Under the pieces are notes generated by a model, which did not search any database, was not told the DNA's origin, and worked only from the letters and a program-made list of their open reading frames with translations. A stretch of 64,000 bases of DNA from Acanthopleuribacter pedis (GTDB lineage: Bacteria; Acidobacteriota; Holophagae; Acanthopleuribacterales; Acanthopleuribacteraceae). The position numbers were made by a program, and so were the translations under genes. Position 1 is the first letter of the stretch. Each line of letters starts with the position of its first letter. This document shows positions 35,847-44,415 of this stretch, one piece after another. The stretch spans positions 1-64,000 of the forward strand of contig NZ_JAFREP010000024.1 in NCBI RefSeq assembly GCF_017377855.1. The letters are read 5' to 3'.

Positions 35847-36608
35847 TTAGGGTTGGCCCGCCGGTTGGCGGATTGCCGCCACCATGGCTTCTGCGACCGC
35901 ACCCGCCGAGGCCGGGTTTTGGCCGGTGACGACGCGCTCGGCGACCGCCACGTTTTCCGCCCAATTTTCGGCGCGAATGAACCGGGCCGCTTTGGCCAGG
36001 AGCGCGTCCTCCAGGACGTAGGGAATTTTGTCGAGCGTGTTGAAGGCCACTTCCTCCGCGCGGGTGAAGGAGGTCACGGTGCGACCTTCCAACAGCGAAC
36101 GGCCGTCGGATAAGGTCACCGGCAACAGGCCGGCCGGACCGTGGCACACCGCGCCGACCACGCCGCCCGCCTCGTAAATGCGCGCGGTGATCGCCGCGGC
36201 GCCCTCGTGTTTGGCCAGGTCAAACAGCACCCCGTAACCACCGGGATAAAACACGGCGCTGTAGTCCTCGGCCTTCAGCTCGGCCGCGGGTTTGGTGTTT
36301 TGGATCGCCTTTTGGAACACGGGATCGGCATGCACCGCCGTATCCACCTTGTCCTCCGCGTTTTGGCCGTACACCGGCGCGGCGCCGCCTTGGATCGAAG
36401 CCAGTTGGTAAGCGAAACCGGCTTCTTCAAACACATGTAACGCGTGGGTCAGTTCCGTGGAAAAGGTGCCGTTGGGTTCACCGGCAAGCTCGGCGTGGTT
36501 GGTCAAAAAAATCAAAATCATGGGTTGGGTCCTTCCTTCGTGTTTTTGGGCCACGGCGTGAACGCCGGCCCCCAGTATAAAAAGCGTGATTAGTAGTAGA
36601 TGTTTCAT
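35847..36608 (-). CDS. Exported DJ-1/PfpI-family protein
   Basis: 253 residues, ATG with GGGGGAA upstream. A signal peptide (1-20) precedes a DJ-1/PfpI domain with the nucleophile elbow GAVCHGPAGLL (Cys155, His156) and a conserved FYPGGYG loop (about 120-126); Glu52 could be the acidic partner. The closest functional group by pattern is Hsp31-like type 1 glutamine amidotransferase-like proteins, some of which are glyoxalase III or deglycase-like. Export is unusual for this group. It is divergent from a LysR gene with an operator-like palindrome between them, so induction by that regulator, perhaps under electrophile stress, is likely. Confidence 0.9.
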   Translation of the reverse strand: MKHLLLITLFILGAGVHAVAQKHEGRTQPMILIFLTNHAELAGEPNGTFSTELTHALHVFEEAGFAYQLASIQGGAAPVYGQNAEDKVDTAVHADPVFQKAIQNTKPAAELKAEDYSAVFYPGGYGVLFDLAKHEGAAAITARIYEAGGVVGAVCHGPAGLLPVTLSDGRSLLEGRTVTSFTRAEEVAFNTLDKIPYVLEDALLAKAARFIRAENWAENVAVAERVVTGQNPASAGAVAEAMVAAIRQPAGQP

Positions 36609-36691
36609 GCAGATTCCCCCGCATCGTTGTGATGAACCCATTGTGCTGCATTGCCAAAAATCAAAGAACCCCCTAAAATGGCAAAACATTA

Positions 36692-36705
36692 TTGCAGTTT
36701 TGCAA
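36692..36705. promoter_or_regulatory. LysR-type operator (T-N11-A palindrome)
   Basis: TTGCAGTTTTGCAA has perfect TTGCA/TGCAA half-sites with a 4-base centre, and fits T-N11-A. It is in the 112-base gap between the divergent DJ-1-like and LysR genes, 15 bases before the LysR start, consistent with autoregulation. Confidence 0.6.
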
Positions 36706-36720
36706 CAATTGAGGTGTTCG

Positions 36721-37647
36721 ATGAACCAACCTTTTGACGGCATCGCGGAACTGGTGGCGGTCGCGGAAAGCGGCGGTTTCTCCGCGGCGGCGCGGCGGCT
36801 GGGCGTCTCCACCTCCCATGTCAGCCGCAAGGTGGCCGCCTTGGAAGACCGGCTCGGCTTAAGCCTCGTGATCCGCACCACCCGCCACGTGCGCCTTACC
36901 GAGGCGGGTGGCCGCTACGCGCAACGGGGCCAAGAAATGTTGCAGGCTTTGGACGCGGCCAACCACGAGGTGACCGGACGCGAGCCGGCCCTCAAGGGAA
37001 CCCTGCACATCACGGCGGCGGGTGAATTCGCCGAAAACTACCTGGCCGCGGCGCTGATCGCCTTCGCGGGCACCCATCCGGGGCTCAACTTCCGGCTGAA
37101 CTACACCTCCCGCTACGTGAACCTAATCGAGGAAGGTTTTGATTTGGGCATCCGCTACGGCCCGCTGCCAGGAGCCGATTTAATGGCGCGCAAGTTGGTG
37201 AACCGCGACATGATCGCCGCCGCGGCGCCCGCCTACCTGGCCGAAATGGGCGAACCCGATCACCCCAATGCGCTGGTCGACCACCGCTGCCTGCTCACCA
37301 ACAGCGATCAGTGGCGGTTTCAGGAAAACGGGCGCGAAATCAAGGTGCGGGTTGGTGGTCGCTGGCGCTCCAACAGCGGGCGCAACATCGTCGCCGCCTG
37401 CCGCGCCGGTTTGGGGATCGCCTACATGTCGAAGTCCAGTTTCGGCGACGCCCTCCACGACGGCAGCCTGGTCCCCCTCCTGCGCGATTTCGGTGCCGCG
37501 GCTAACACGACCTGGCTGGTCTACCCGGCCCAAAAACACCCGCCCGCACGGGTCCGCCTCGCCGTCGCGTTCCTGGTCGATTGGTTCAAAGATTGGCACG
37601 AGGACCACGGCGATCCCCACCGCCCCGCCGGTCGCCCTTATATATAA
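36721..37647 (+). CDS. LysR-family transcriptional regulator
   Basis: 308 residues from the ATG at 36721 (GAGGTG upstream). Canonical N-terminal helix-turn-helix (LVAVAESGGFSAAARRLGV, SHVSRKVAALEDRLGLSLVIRTTRHV), then an effector domain with the usual LxFRLNYTSRYVNLIEEGFDLGIRYG segment. Divergent transcription with the DJ-1-like gene makes that gene its probable target, a common arrangement for this subgroup of LysR proteins. Confidence 0.95.
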   Translation: MNQPFDGIAELVAVAESGGFSAAARRLGVSTSHVSRKVAALEDRLGLSLVIRTTRHVRLTEAGGRYAQRGQEMLQALDAANHEVTGREPALKGTLHITAAGEFAENYLAAALIAFAGTHPGLNFRLNYTSRYVNLIEEGFDLGIRYGPLPGADLMARKLVNRDMIAAAAPAYLAEMGEPDHPNALVDHRCLLTNSDQWRFQENGREIKVRVGGRWRSNSGRNIVAACRAGLGIAYMSKSSFGDALHDGSLVPLLRDFGAAANTTWLVYPAQKHPPARVRLAVAFLVDWFKDWHEDHGDPHRPAGRPYI

Positions 37648-38109
37648 TGATAGGAACCCGGACGCGGACAACCTCACGGCTTAACGCGGTCGGTCGCTTC
37701 GCCCCGGTCCCAACCAAGCCCAATCACCACGGGAAACACCGCTCGCAAGCGGGTAGCGTCACCCAGCCACCACCCTCTTTGCGCGCCCTCGAGCAACAGG
37801 CGCACGCGCGCCGGGTTTGGCACGCCCAGCCCCAAACCTCGCACCATTCCATTCACCCGAATCGCGCCTTTTTGGTGTGCATAGCTTAATTTTTTCGCGA
37901 ACCGACCAAAACCATGTCACTTTTTCTCTTTAGTTTGCGTCTTTAATGTTCGTTGAGCGGCGACCATGCGTTATTTCCACCTCGGCGCCGCGCTGATTTC
38001 GGTATTCACTTATTACATCCAAGCCTCCACGGTTCACCCGATCTCGATCCGCCTTGGGATCTGTTGTCTCAACGCGTCGGTGGCGCCGTGTGGGCACACG
38101 AAGGGATTT
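37648..38109. other. Intergenic region upstream of the FG-GAP gene
   Basis: 462 bases with no supported gene. An open frame in the last 144 bases is continuous with the downstream gene, but its translation is Cys-rich and lacks a start signal. AT-rich tracts around 37880-37945 may hold the promoter. No repeat recognised. Confidence 0.3.
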
Positions 38110-40524
38110 ATGACTTTGTCCATGCGTTTGCTTTTCATCATCAGTGCCCTACATACCCTCTGCCTCTTTGCCCAGGTCCCTCCCCATGAGCCCATCGCGC
38201 TCCTCGATATCCAGTTCGATTCGAGCGGCAACATATTGGCCGAATCAGGCGAACAATTCGTGCACGGCCGCGACGCAAGCGGTTGTTACAAAGACGTTTA
38301 CCAGGACGGCATTTTTCTGGAACGGCGTGACAATCAGCCCTGCCTGCAAACCGGCGCCTTTTTGCGAACCAAACTCTCCCGCGCAGGTTTCGGTCTCAGC
38401 CTTTCGGGGCCCACGCCCACCTTGTCCCGCGCCGGGTTCGGCAGCAACATCGGCGCCGCGGCCTTAACCCCTTTTCGCCAGACCCGCGACAACCGCGCTT
38501 TGTTCCTCGCCTCCGCCGCCTCAACCGCCTTTGGCGATACCGACATGCTGTACCTGTTCAGCCCAACCGGCAGTAACGGCCAAATGGAGCAGGTCTGGTC
38601 ATTCAACCCCAACCCCGGCGCGGCGCCGCCCATTCGCGACCTGGCCGTGGTCGATGCCGACGACGACGGGACCGATGAAGTGGTCACCGCCCACACCAAC
38701 GGCACCGTCTCCCTAACCCACGCCTTCACCACCGAACCGGCATGGACCCTGGCTTTTTCCGCCGAAGGCCTGATTAACATTCAAGTTGCCGATTTCGGCT
38801 GGGGTGAGCCCACCCTGCTGGTGCGCTTGGAAAATGAAGTGCGCTTCTTTGGGGTGCTCGACCCCGCCGTGCAAGCCAATCCGCTAACACTCGCCGGGCG
38901 CGGTCCTATCACCGTCGCCAACTTCGACGCCGACGCGGACCTTGAGTTCCTGGTGGCCGACGAAACCAATCCCCGTATCCACGATCTGAATGGTGATTTG
39001 GTGGCCATCTTGCCCCACCCGCTCGGTCGCTTTTACGGCTTGGCCGATGTCACCGGTGACGACCGTCCCGAGTTGGTGGTCGCGACGGACACGCTTGGTT
39101 ATTACGACCTGACCACCCATGCCTTCCAAACGCTGGACATCGCCATCAGCGAAGCCGTCGGCGCCATGACCCTCGCCGACCTGAACGACGACGGCAAGGC
39201 CGAAATCATCCTTGGCTCAAGCCATTGGGACGGTATCCGCGCCTACGACGTGACGACCTTGTCGCAAATCAGCCGCCTCAACAGCCGCGGTTACGGCGTC
39301 GATCAATTGCTGGTCGCGGGTGACGAACTGTTTTGGTCGACCGGGGGCGGCTCCACCGCGACCGACAGTTTGTTCAGCGTCCCAAGCGCGGACCTCGTCC
39401 AAAACGCTCCGGCGGTTACCCCGGTTGTCAGCCCGGCCCTTGCCGGCCCTTTCACCGCGCGCGCCACGGTTCATGGCGAAAACAGCACCGACCTTTTGGT
39501 CGCCACCCAACAAGGTGACACTGAAGGGGCGACGGTGATGCTTCTGGATCCGATCACCAACACCCGCCGCGTGCTTTGGACCGCCCGCACCCCGAACCAA
39601 CGCGGTTTAACCGTGGCCGACGCGCTCACCGCGAACTTGGACGAAGACCCGGCGCTGGAATTGGCGCTGCTGGTGGTGCAGGTCGACCGCACCGGTTTGA
39701 TCGTGATCGACCGCGACAGCGGCCTGGTAGAGTTCGAGCATTACGATGTGTTGCCCGCATCCTTCTTCGAGAACCCCGCCGGTTTGCGGCTGCACCGCGC
39801 CAATGTCTCGCGCTTTGACGGCACCGAACTCATCGTGGCCACCAACCACGGCATTCGCGTGTACTCGTGGAACAGCTTCCTAACCCTGCTCCAGCTCGAC
39901 CCGACCCCGGGCGATCACTTTACCGAGGTGGCCACCATCGATCCCGGTGACGGCGGCCATGAACTGCTGGCGTTCACCGAGGGCCGCCGTGATGTGGTCT
40001 TGGTTGATGTCGACAGCCCGCAACGGGAACCGGTGCGACTGTCGGTGGATTACCCGCGCGCGCTGCACACGGTCGCCGCCACCGACAGCTTCCCGGCCCA
40101 AATCGCGGTCGGCACCCGCGACGGGGAAGCGATGGTGTTCAGCGGTCCCGATTTCGCGCGCACCGCCTACCAACAGTTCCAAACGCGCGGCGGCATCACG
40201 GCGATCACGGCCATGGAAGAGCCCGCGGGTCCCCATGCTTGGGTGATCGCGGGTCCCTATCTGACCGAAAGCCGGTCAAACGACCTCTCGGCTGAGAACT
40301 GGCGCCTCACGGGCATCGACGAATCCGCGGCCAAACGCCTGCTCACCGTCGACACCAACAGCAACGGCGCGGCCGAGCTGGTGCTCGCGAGCCGCCACGG
40401 CCTGACCGCCTGGGAATTCGCCGCCTGCAATCGGCAAACCCCCTGGGTGGAATGGAACGCGGGCGTGACCTTGTTGGACCTGGTCAACCGCATCAACTGC
40501 GCGGCGAGTGACAACCTCCAGTAA
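38110..40524 (+). CDS. Exported FG-GAP/VCBS repeat protein
   Basis: 804 residues from the ATG at 38110 (AAGGGA upstream); the next ATG, four codons on, is also possible. Signal peptide about 1-24. The body consists of repeated FG-GAP/VCBS-type blades with calcium-binding Asp-rich loops: VDADDDGTDEVVTA, ANFDADADLEFLVA, ADLNDDGKAEIILG and TNSNGAAELVLA. These form a seven- or eight-bladed propeller as in integrin alpha chains. A Gly/Pro/Ser segment near 85-120 contains an internal duplication (LSRAGFG). The C-terminus has two Cys residues. Likely an extracellular or surface protein; ligand unknown. Confidence 0.85.
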   Translation: MTLSMRLLFIISALHTLCLFAQVPPHEPIALLDIQFDSSGNILAESGEQFVHGRDASGCYKDVYQDGIFLERRDNQPCLQTGAFLRTKLSRAGFGLSLSGPTPTLSRAGFGSNIGAAALTPFRQTRDNRALFLASAASTAFGDTDMLYLFSPTGSNGQMEQVWSFNPNPGAAPPIRDLAVVDADDDGTDEVVTAHTNGTVSLTHAFTTEPAWTLAFSAEGLINIQVADFGWGEPTLLVRLENEVRFFGVLDPAVQANPLTLAGRGPITVANFDADADLEFLVADETNPRIHDLNGDLVAILPHPLGRFYGLADVTGDDRPELVVATDTLGYYDLTTHAFQTLDIAISEAVGAMTLADLNDDGKAEIILGSSHWDGIRAYDVTTLSQISRLNSRGYGVDQLLVAGDELFWSTGGGSTATDSLFSVPSADLVQNAPAVTPVVSPALAGPFTARATVHGENSTDLLVATQQGDTEGATVMLLDPITNTRRVLWTARTPNQRGLTVADALTANLDEDPALELALLVVQVDRTGLIVIDRDSGLVEFEHYDVLPASFFENPAGLRLHRANVSRFDGTELIVATNHGIRVYSWNSFLTLLQLDPTPGDHFTEVATIDPGDGGHELLAFTEGRRDVVLVDVDSPQREPVRLSVDYPRALHTVAATDSFPAQIAVGTRDGEAMVFSGPDFARTAYQQFQTRGGITAITAMEEPAGPHAWVIAGPYLTESRSNDLSAENWRLTGIDESAAKRLLTVDTNSNGAAELVLASRHGLTAWEFAACNRQTPWVEWNAGVTLLDLVNRINCAASDNLQ

Positions 40525-40770
40525 TTCATGAAGTACACAGGGCTCCCCGCCAAGCCTTTCTGGTTTGATTCGTTTTAGATCGGGTCACCATCAAGCCAAA
40601 CCCGAATCGGGGGCCCTGGTATTTCATCGAAATGCTTCGACCCTTGCGGCATCTGTCCGTCGTCAATTATTGAGAAGAGGGACCGCCGGATTTCCAACCG
40701 CCGGCGCGGTTGTTCCGTGGAATAATGGGCCGAATACCCCGCCTCGCGCCGCCCGCGCGAAAGAGGTTGC

Positions 40771-42051
40771 ATGAGCACCCCGTTTCAGTTTGGCGAACGG
40801 ACCTTTGATCCCGAATCCCACCTGCTGACCGGCCCGGACGCACCGCAAAAGCTGCGTTACAAGCTGGGCGCCCTGCTGACCCTGTTGCTCGAAAACCGCG
40901 AACGGGTGGTGACCCAGGACGAGATCCGCAACACCCTTTGGCACCATGAACACGTGGTCGACCACGCCTTGCGCCAAACCGTCAGCGAACTGCGCAAACT
41001 GCTGGGCGATGCCCCCAAACAACCGCGTTTCATCAAAACCGTTCCCGGACAGGGCTACCGCTGGATTCATCCAACACGGGTGGCCACGCCGGAACCCGAA
41101 CAACCCGAACGGGGCGCACCCAAACAAACCCCGGCGGCGCAACCCGGCCCGGTCACCAAGAAACCGGCCCATCGTCGCTTGCTGCTTGCCGCCGGCGCGG
41201 CACTGCCGGCACTCGCACTATTGCTCGCGGTCTTTTTCGGGCGCGCCGAATATCTGGCCGTGGAACCGCGCGACGCCGTCCGCGCCGCCGACAGCTCGGC
41301 CATGATTCACGGTAACGGCAGCGACCATTTCGCGCTGACCCGCCCCGGCGAAGTCGCCTTCCACAACCTGGCCACCCAAACCCGCTTCCGTTTTCTAACC
41401 CCCGACCAAACCATGGTTGCCGCCATCTACCAACCGCAACACAAGCGTTACCTGCTCGCCGACGGCACCCGGCTCACCGTGCTCGCCGAGGACGGCCGCG
41501 TCCTGCAACGCAAAAGCGCCCGCATCATCCGCTTCCATCCCGGCGGCGGACAACCCTTGGTCAACCTGCGCACCGTCAACGGCGGCATCGCGCTGCACGC
41601 CTTCGACGCCGAGAACCTGGAACCCATCGCCCCCGCCCTCACGGTGCAAAGCGCGCCGATTTGGGCGACGACCGTCGGTGAAACGGTTTATTTCACCACG
41701 GAACAGGGCGACACCCTGTGGCGCATTCGCGACGGCAACACCGAGGCCTGGCTGGATCTGACCCGCGCACGTCCCAACCAAGGCGCGCGCAAGACCGGGC
41801 TTTACGCCCACGGTGAAACCCTAATTCTGGCAGTGCAGGGTCCCCATTCCGAGGTGGGTTCGCTGCTGCAAATCCACCTCATCGACAGCCGCACCGGCCG
41901 CCTTCACGCCAACCGATTTGTGGCCGCCGATCAACTTTTTGCCGGTGTGCGCCCCGGTGAAATCATCACCTTCCAAACCCAGCACATCGAAAATCAGGTG
42001 CTGTACCGCCTCAAAGCAAGCGCGCTCACCCCGCTTCAGCCAACCCGATAA
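40771..42051 (+). CDS. CadC-like membrane-bound winged-helix regulator
   Basis: 426 residues. The N-terminal 95 residues are an OmpR/PhoB-type winged helix (FGERTFDPESHLLTG, VTQDEIRNTLW, HALRQTVSELRKLLGD, IKTVPGQGYRW), as in CadC and ToxR. A Pro/Gln-rich linker leads to a single membrane helix (about 135-155), then a periplasmic domain of about 270 residues whose strand repeats resemble a beta-propeller. It would sense an external signal and bind DNA from the membrane. The following serine hydrolase gene is a candidate target. Confidence 0.85.
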   Translation: MSTPFQFGERTFDPESHLLTGPDAPQKLRYKLGALLTLLLENRERVVTQDEIRNTLWHHEHVVDHALRQTVSELRKLLGDAPKQPRFIKTVPGQGYRWIHPTRVATPEPEQPERGAPKQTPAAQPGPVTKKPAHRRLLLAAGAALPALALLLAVFFGRAEYLAVEPRDAVRAADSSAMIHGNGSDHFALTRPGEVAFHNLATQTRFRFLTPDQTMVAAIYQPQHKRYLLADGTRLTVLAEDGRVLQRKSARIIRFHPGGGQPLVNLRTVNGGIALHAFDAENLEPIAPALTVQSAPIWATTVGETVYFTTEQGDTLWRIRDGNTEAWLDLTRARPNQGARKTGLYAHGETLILAVQGPHSEVGSLLQIHLIDSRTGRLHANRFVAADQLFAGVRPGEIITFQTQHIENQVLYRLKASALTPLQPTR

Positions 42052-42159
42052 CCTCAATAAAGCCAGCTGTCAGCCCTGTCAATTTTCGTCAAATGACATC
42101 TTGTGACCTGCCCCCGCGAGCCGCGCCGGTTTAGCATCGAGCCACGGGGAGGTACCTGC

Positions 42160-43206
42160 ATGATATTTACCGCTTTGGGCATATGGATGCTCGGATGGGC
42201 GAACCTTCAGCCGCAACACGAGGGCATCCAGCGGTTGATCACCGAAATTCGCGCCGGGCAACACGGCGAGGTCCACGGCTTGTTGGTCAGCCGCGCGGGC
42301 CGCTTGATCACGGAAACCTATTTTGACAAAAACCCCGCGCTGCCGGCCCTGATCGGCACGCCTGGTGGTTTGCATATGATCCAATCGTCCACCAAAAGCG
42401 TGAACAGCTTGTTGGTATGCATCGCCATGGACCGGGGTTTGTTCACGCCGGACACCACGCTGGCAGAAATTTTTGCCGACCACTACGCCATCCACGACGA
42501 CTTGAAAGCCATTCCGATTCGGCACCTGCTCAGCATGCGCGACGGCATCGATTGGAAACAATGGGCTGATTTGCCGCGCGACCAACTGGACCACGTCATT
42601 CAGCAGGAACAGCCCGATTACATCGCCTACGCGCTGCGCAAGCCGGCCGCCCATGCGCCGGGAACCCGGTTCAACTACAGCGATACCGCCGCGCTGCTCA
42701 CCGCGGCGGCGATTCGCCTGCGCGCGGATCAAAGCGTGAAGGAATTCGCACGCATCCATTTGTTTGAGCCGTTGGGCATCAACGAGGTGCATTGGTTGAT
42801 CAAGGATCAGACCGGGTTGGCCCACACCGGCGCGGGCCTGCGTTTGTACGCCCGTGATTTCCTGAAAATCGGCGAGCTGGTGCTGGGCAAAGGCAGCTAC
42901 CGCGGCAACCGCATCATCCAAGAAGCGACGCTGAACCAAGCGTTGCAGCCCCACAGCGAAAACGTATTTAAGAAACCCAACGCGCTGATGCAAGGCATGG
43001 GGTACGGCTGGTTTTGGTGGTTGCGGCCCCACGAGGGCGAGAACCTGGTGCTGGCGATGGGCCGCGGCGAGCAATCGCTGCTGGTGTCCTACAAACACCG
43101 CACCGTGGTGGTGACCACGGGCTGGAATGAGGCGAGGGAACACCGCGCGCAAATCATCCGTTTCTTCCGTGATCACATCGTGGCGAAGGAGGCCCAAGAT
43201 GACTAA
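42160..43206 (+). CDS. Serine hydrolase of the beta-lactamase/esterase (class C) family
   Basis: 348 residues from the ATG at 42160 (GGGGAGG upstream); the frame opens at 42103, but that extension has no such signal. A hydrophobic N-terminus suggests export. The catalytic Ser76-x-x-Lys79 occurs in QSSTKSVNSL; the second motif is Tyr173-Ser-Asp175, with Asp where penicillin-binding proteins have Asn. This pattern fits the esterase/6-aminohexanoate-hydrolase side of the family better than true beta-lactamases. It overlaps the next gene by 8 bases and is co-transcribed with it. Confidence 0.9.
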   Translation: MIFTALGIWMLGWANLQPQHEGIQRLITEIRAGQHGEVHGLLVSRAGRLITETYFDKNPALPALIGTPGGLHMIQSSTKSVNSLLVCIAMDRGLFTPDTTLAEIFADHYAIHDDLKAIPIRHLLSMRDGIDWKQWADLPRDQLDHVIQQEQPDYIAYALRKPAAHAPGTRFNYSDTAALLTAAAIRLRADQSVKEFARIHLFEPLGINEVHWLIKDQTGLAHTGAGLRLYARDFLKIGELVLGKGSYRGNRIIQEATLNQALQPHSENVFKKPNALMQGMGYGWFWWLRPHEGENLVLAMGRGEQSLLVSYKHRTVVVTTGWNEAREHRAQIIRFFRDHIVAKEAQDD

Positions 43207-43942
43207 AATCCTGCTGATGTTGCTCGTTTTGGGAGGTAGCCAGGCGGTGTTGCGCGCGGCGGAACCACCGGCGTGGCAACAACTTGGCGAAGCATGGGCC
43301 GCCGATACGGTCGCGGCCGCCCCGAGGGCGGGCCAATACCACTGGGAAGCAAGCCTGTTGCTTCGGGATCAATGGGTGCGCGGCAAAAAACAGATCGCGG
43401 CGGTCCTGGCCAAAGCCAGGCTCGACCCGGCCGCCTACCGGTTCCAGGGCGCGGTGGAACAGGACGCCGACCGCCACACCACCACCGCCCTGTTCCAATC
43501 CGAGGCGGGTGCCATGGTGCACGTGACGGTGTGGGTCCAGATGCTCAAGCGCCGCATGCGCGTGCTGGACCTGATCCTGCCCCACGGGGCGCAAGCCGCG
43601 GTCGCGGCTGGTCGCATGGACGCGGCGCGGGCGCGCTGGACGGCCTTGGTGAACGGCGGCGAGGGCGACAGGTTCGTGGCCGGGGTATTCACCACGGACG
43701 CGCGCCAGATTTACGGGTTCGACGTCACGACGGGGAACGAGGCGCTGCGCGCGTACTACAGCTTCCTCAACGGGGAGAACCACGGGATCGCGCTGAAGGC
43801 ACGGCACCTGTTCGCGGTCAAAAACGACGAGACGGTGGAAATCGGCAGCTACAGGGACAAGTTCGCGCGGACCGGGTATTACCTGCTGCTATGGCGGGGC
43901 CGGGGGGAAAAGGCGCGGGTCGCGTTGGACTTCAACTTTTAG
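43199..43942 (+). CDS. Exported protein of unknown function
   Basis: 247 residues from the ATG at 43199 (GAAGGAGG upstream), overlapping the stop of the serine hydrolase gene. Residues 1-20 form a signal peptide ending in LRAAEP. The rest has no recognisable domain; it is Arg/Ala-rich with evenly spaced hydrophobic strands. Its tight coupling to the hydrolase suggests a partner role. A strong bidirectional terminator follows immediately. Confidence 0.65.
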   Translation: MTKILLMLLVLGGSQAVLRAAEPPAWQQLGEAWAADTVAAAPRAGQYHWEASLLLRDQWVRGKKQIAAVLAKARLDPAAYRFQGAVEQDADRHTTTALFQSEAGAMVHVTVWVQMLKRRMRVLDLILPHGAQAAVAAGRMDAARARWTALVNGGEGDRFVAGVFTTDARQIYGFDVTTGNEALRAYYSFLNGENHGIALKARHLFAVKNDETVEIGSYRDKFARTGYYLLLWRGRGEKARVALDFNF

Positions 43943-43985
43943 CAAAACGATACCCAGCCGACCGCGGCGGCTGGGTATCGTTTTG
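43943..43985. terminator. Strong bidirectional terminator
   Basis: CAAAACGATACCCAGCCG (43943-43960) pairs perfectly over 18 bases with 43968-43985; the 7-base loop is ACCGCGG. The outer A and T tracts allow function on both strands. It isolates the hydrolase operon from the CRISPR leader. Confidence 0.9.
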
Positions 43986-44415
43986 GGCAAGGCGCGCGGC
44001 GGCGGGGATAGGGTTTTTGCGAAGGTTTTTGCGGATGAGACAGCGCAAAAATGGACTAAAATCAAAAAGAAGAGAAACCCACCCCAGAATAAAGGAACGG
44101 CAAAAAGACGACAAACCAGAGTCACTCAACTCAATCAAAATGATCGACCCATAAATCAGACAAAGTGCCGAAATCCCAACAAGCGACTGTTTAACAACCA
44201 CTTACAAGAATCTGCTGGTAAAACCGTATTTTGCCAAAATCGACCCATTTCGTCTCCAGAGAACGGGACACAAAGAACAATCCACAAAACCCTATTTTCA
44301 AACAATTTAACAACCCACCAACAAGTCAATACCAATCACATGAAATACCTAAGCAAAATCGGTACATTTTTTCAAAACTTCCAAATCACCAAACTATCGT
44401 GTAAATTTGCTTAGT
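43986..44415 (+). promoter_or_regulatory. AT-rich CRISPR leader
   Basis: About 430 bases with no gene; from about 44040 the composition becomes strongly A-rich, unlike all neighbouring DNA, and runs directly into the first repeat at 44416. With the degenerate repeat at the opposite end of the array, this is the expected leader position for a type I-E repeat read in this direction. The crRNA promoter should lie here. An IHF site was not identified. Confidence 0.7.

Noticed and set aside
42160..43206. Beta-lactamase as antibiotic resistance gene
   Set aside because: SxxK is present, but the Tyr-Ser-Asp second motif fits esterase-like serine hydrolases; no basis for calling resistance.
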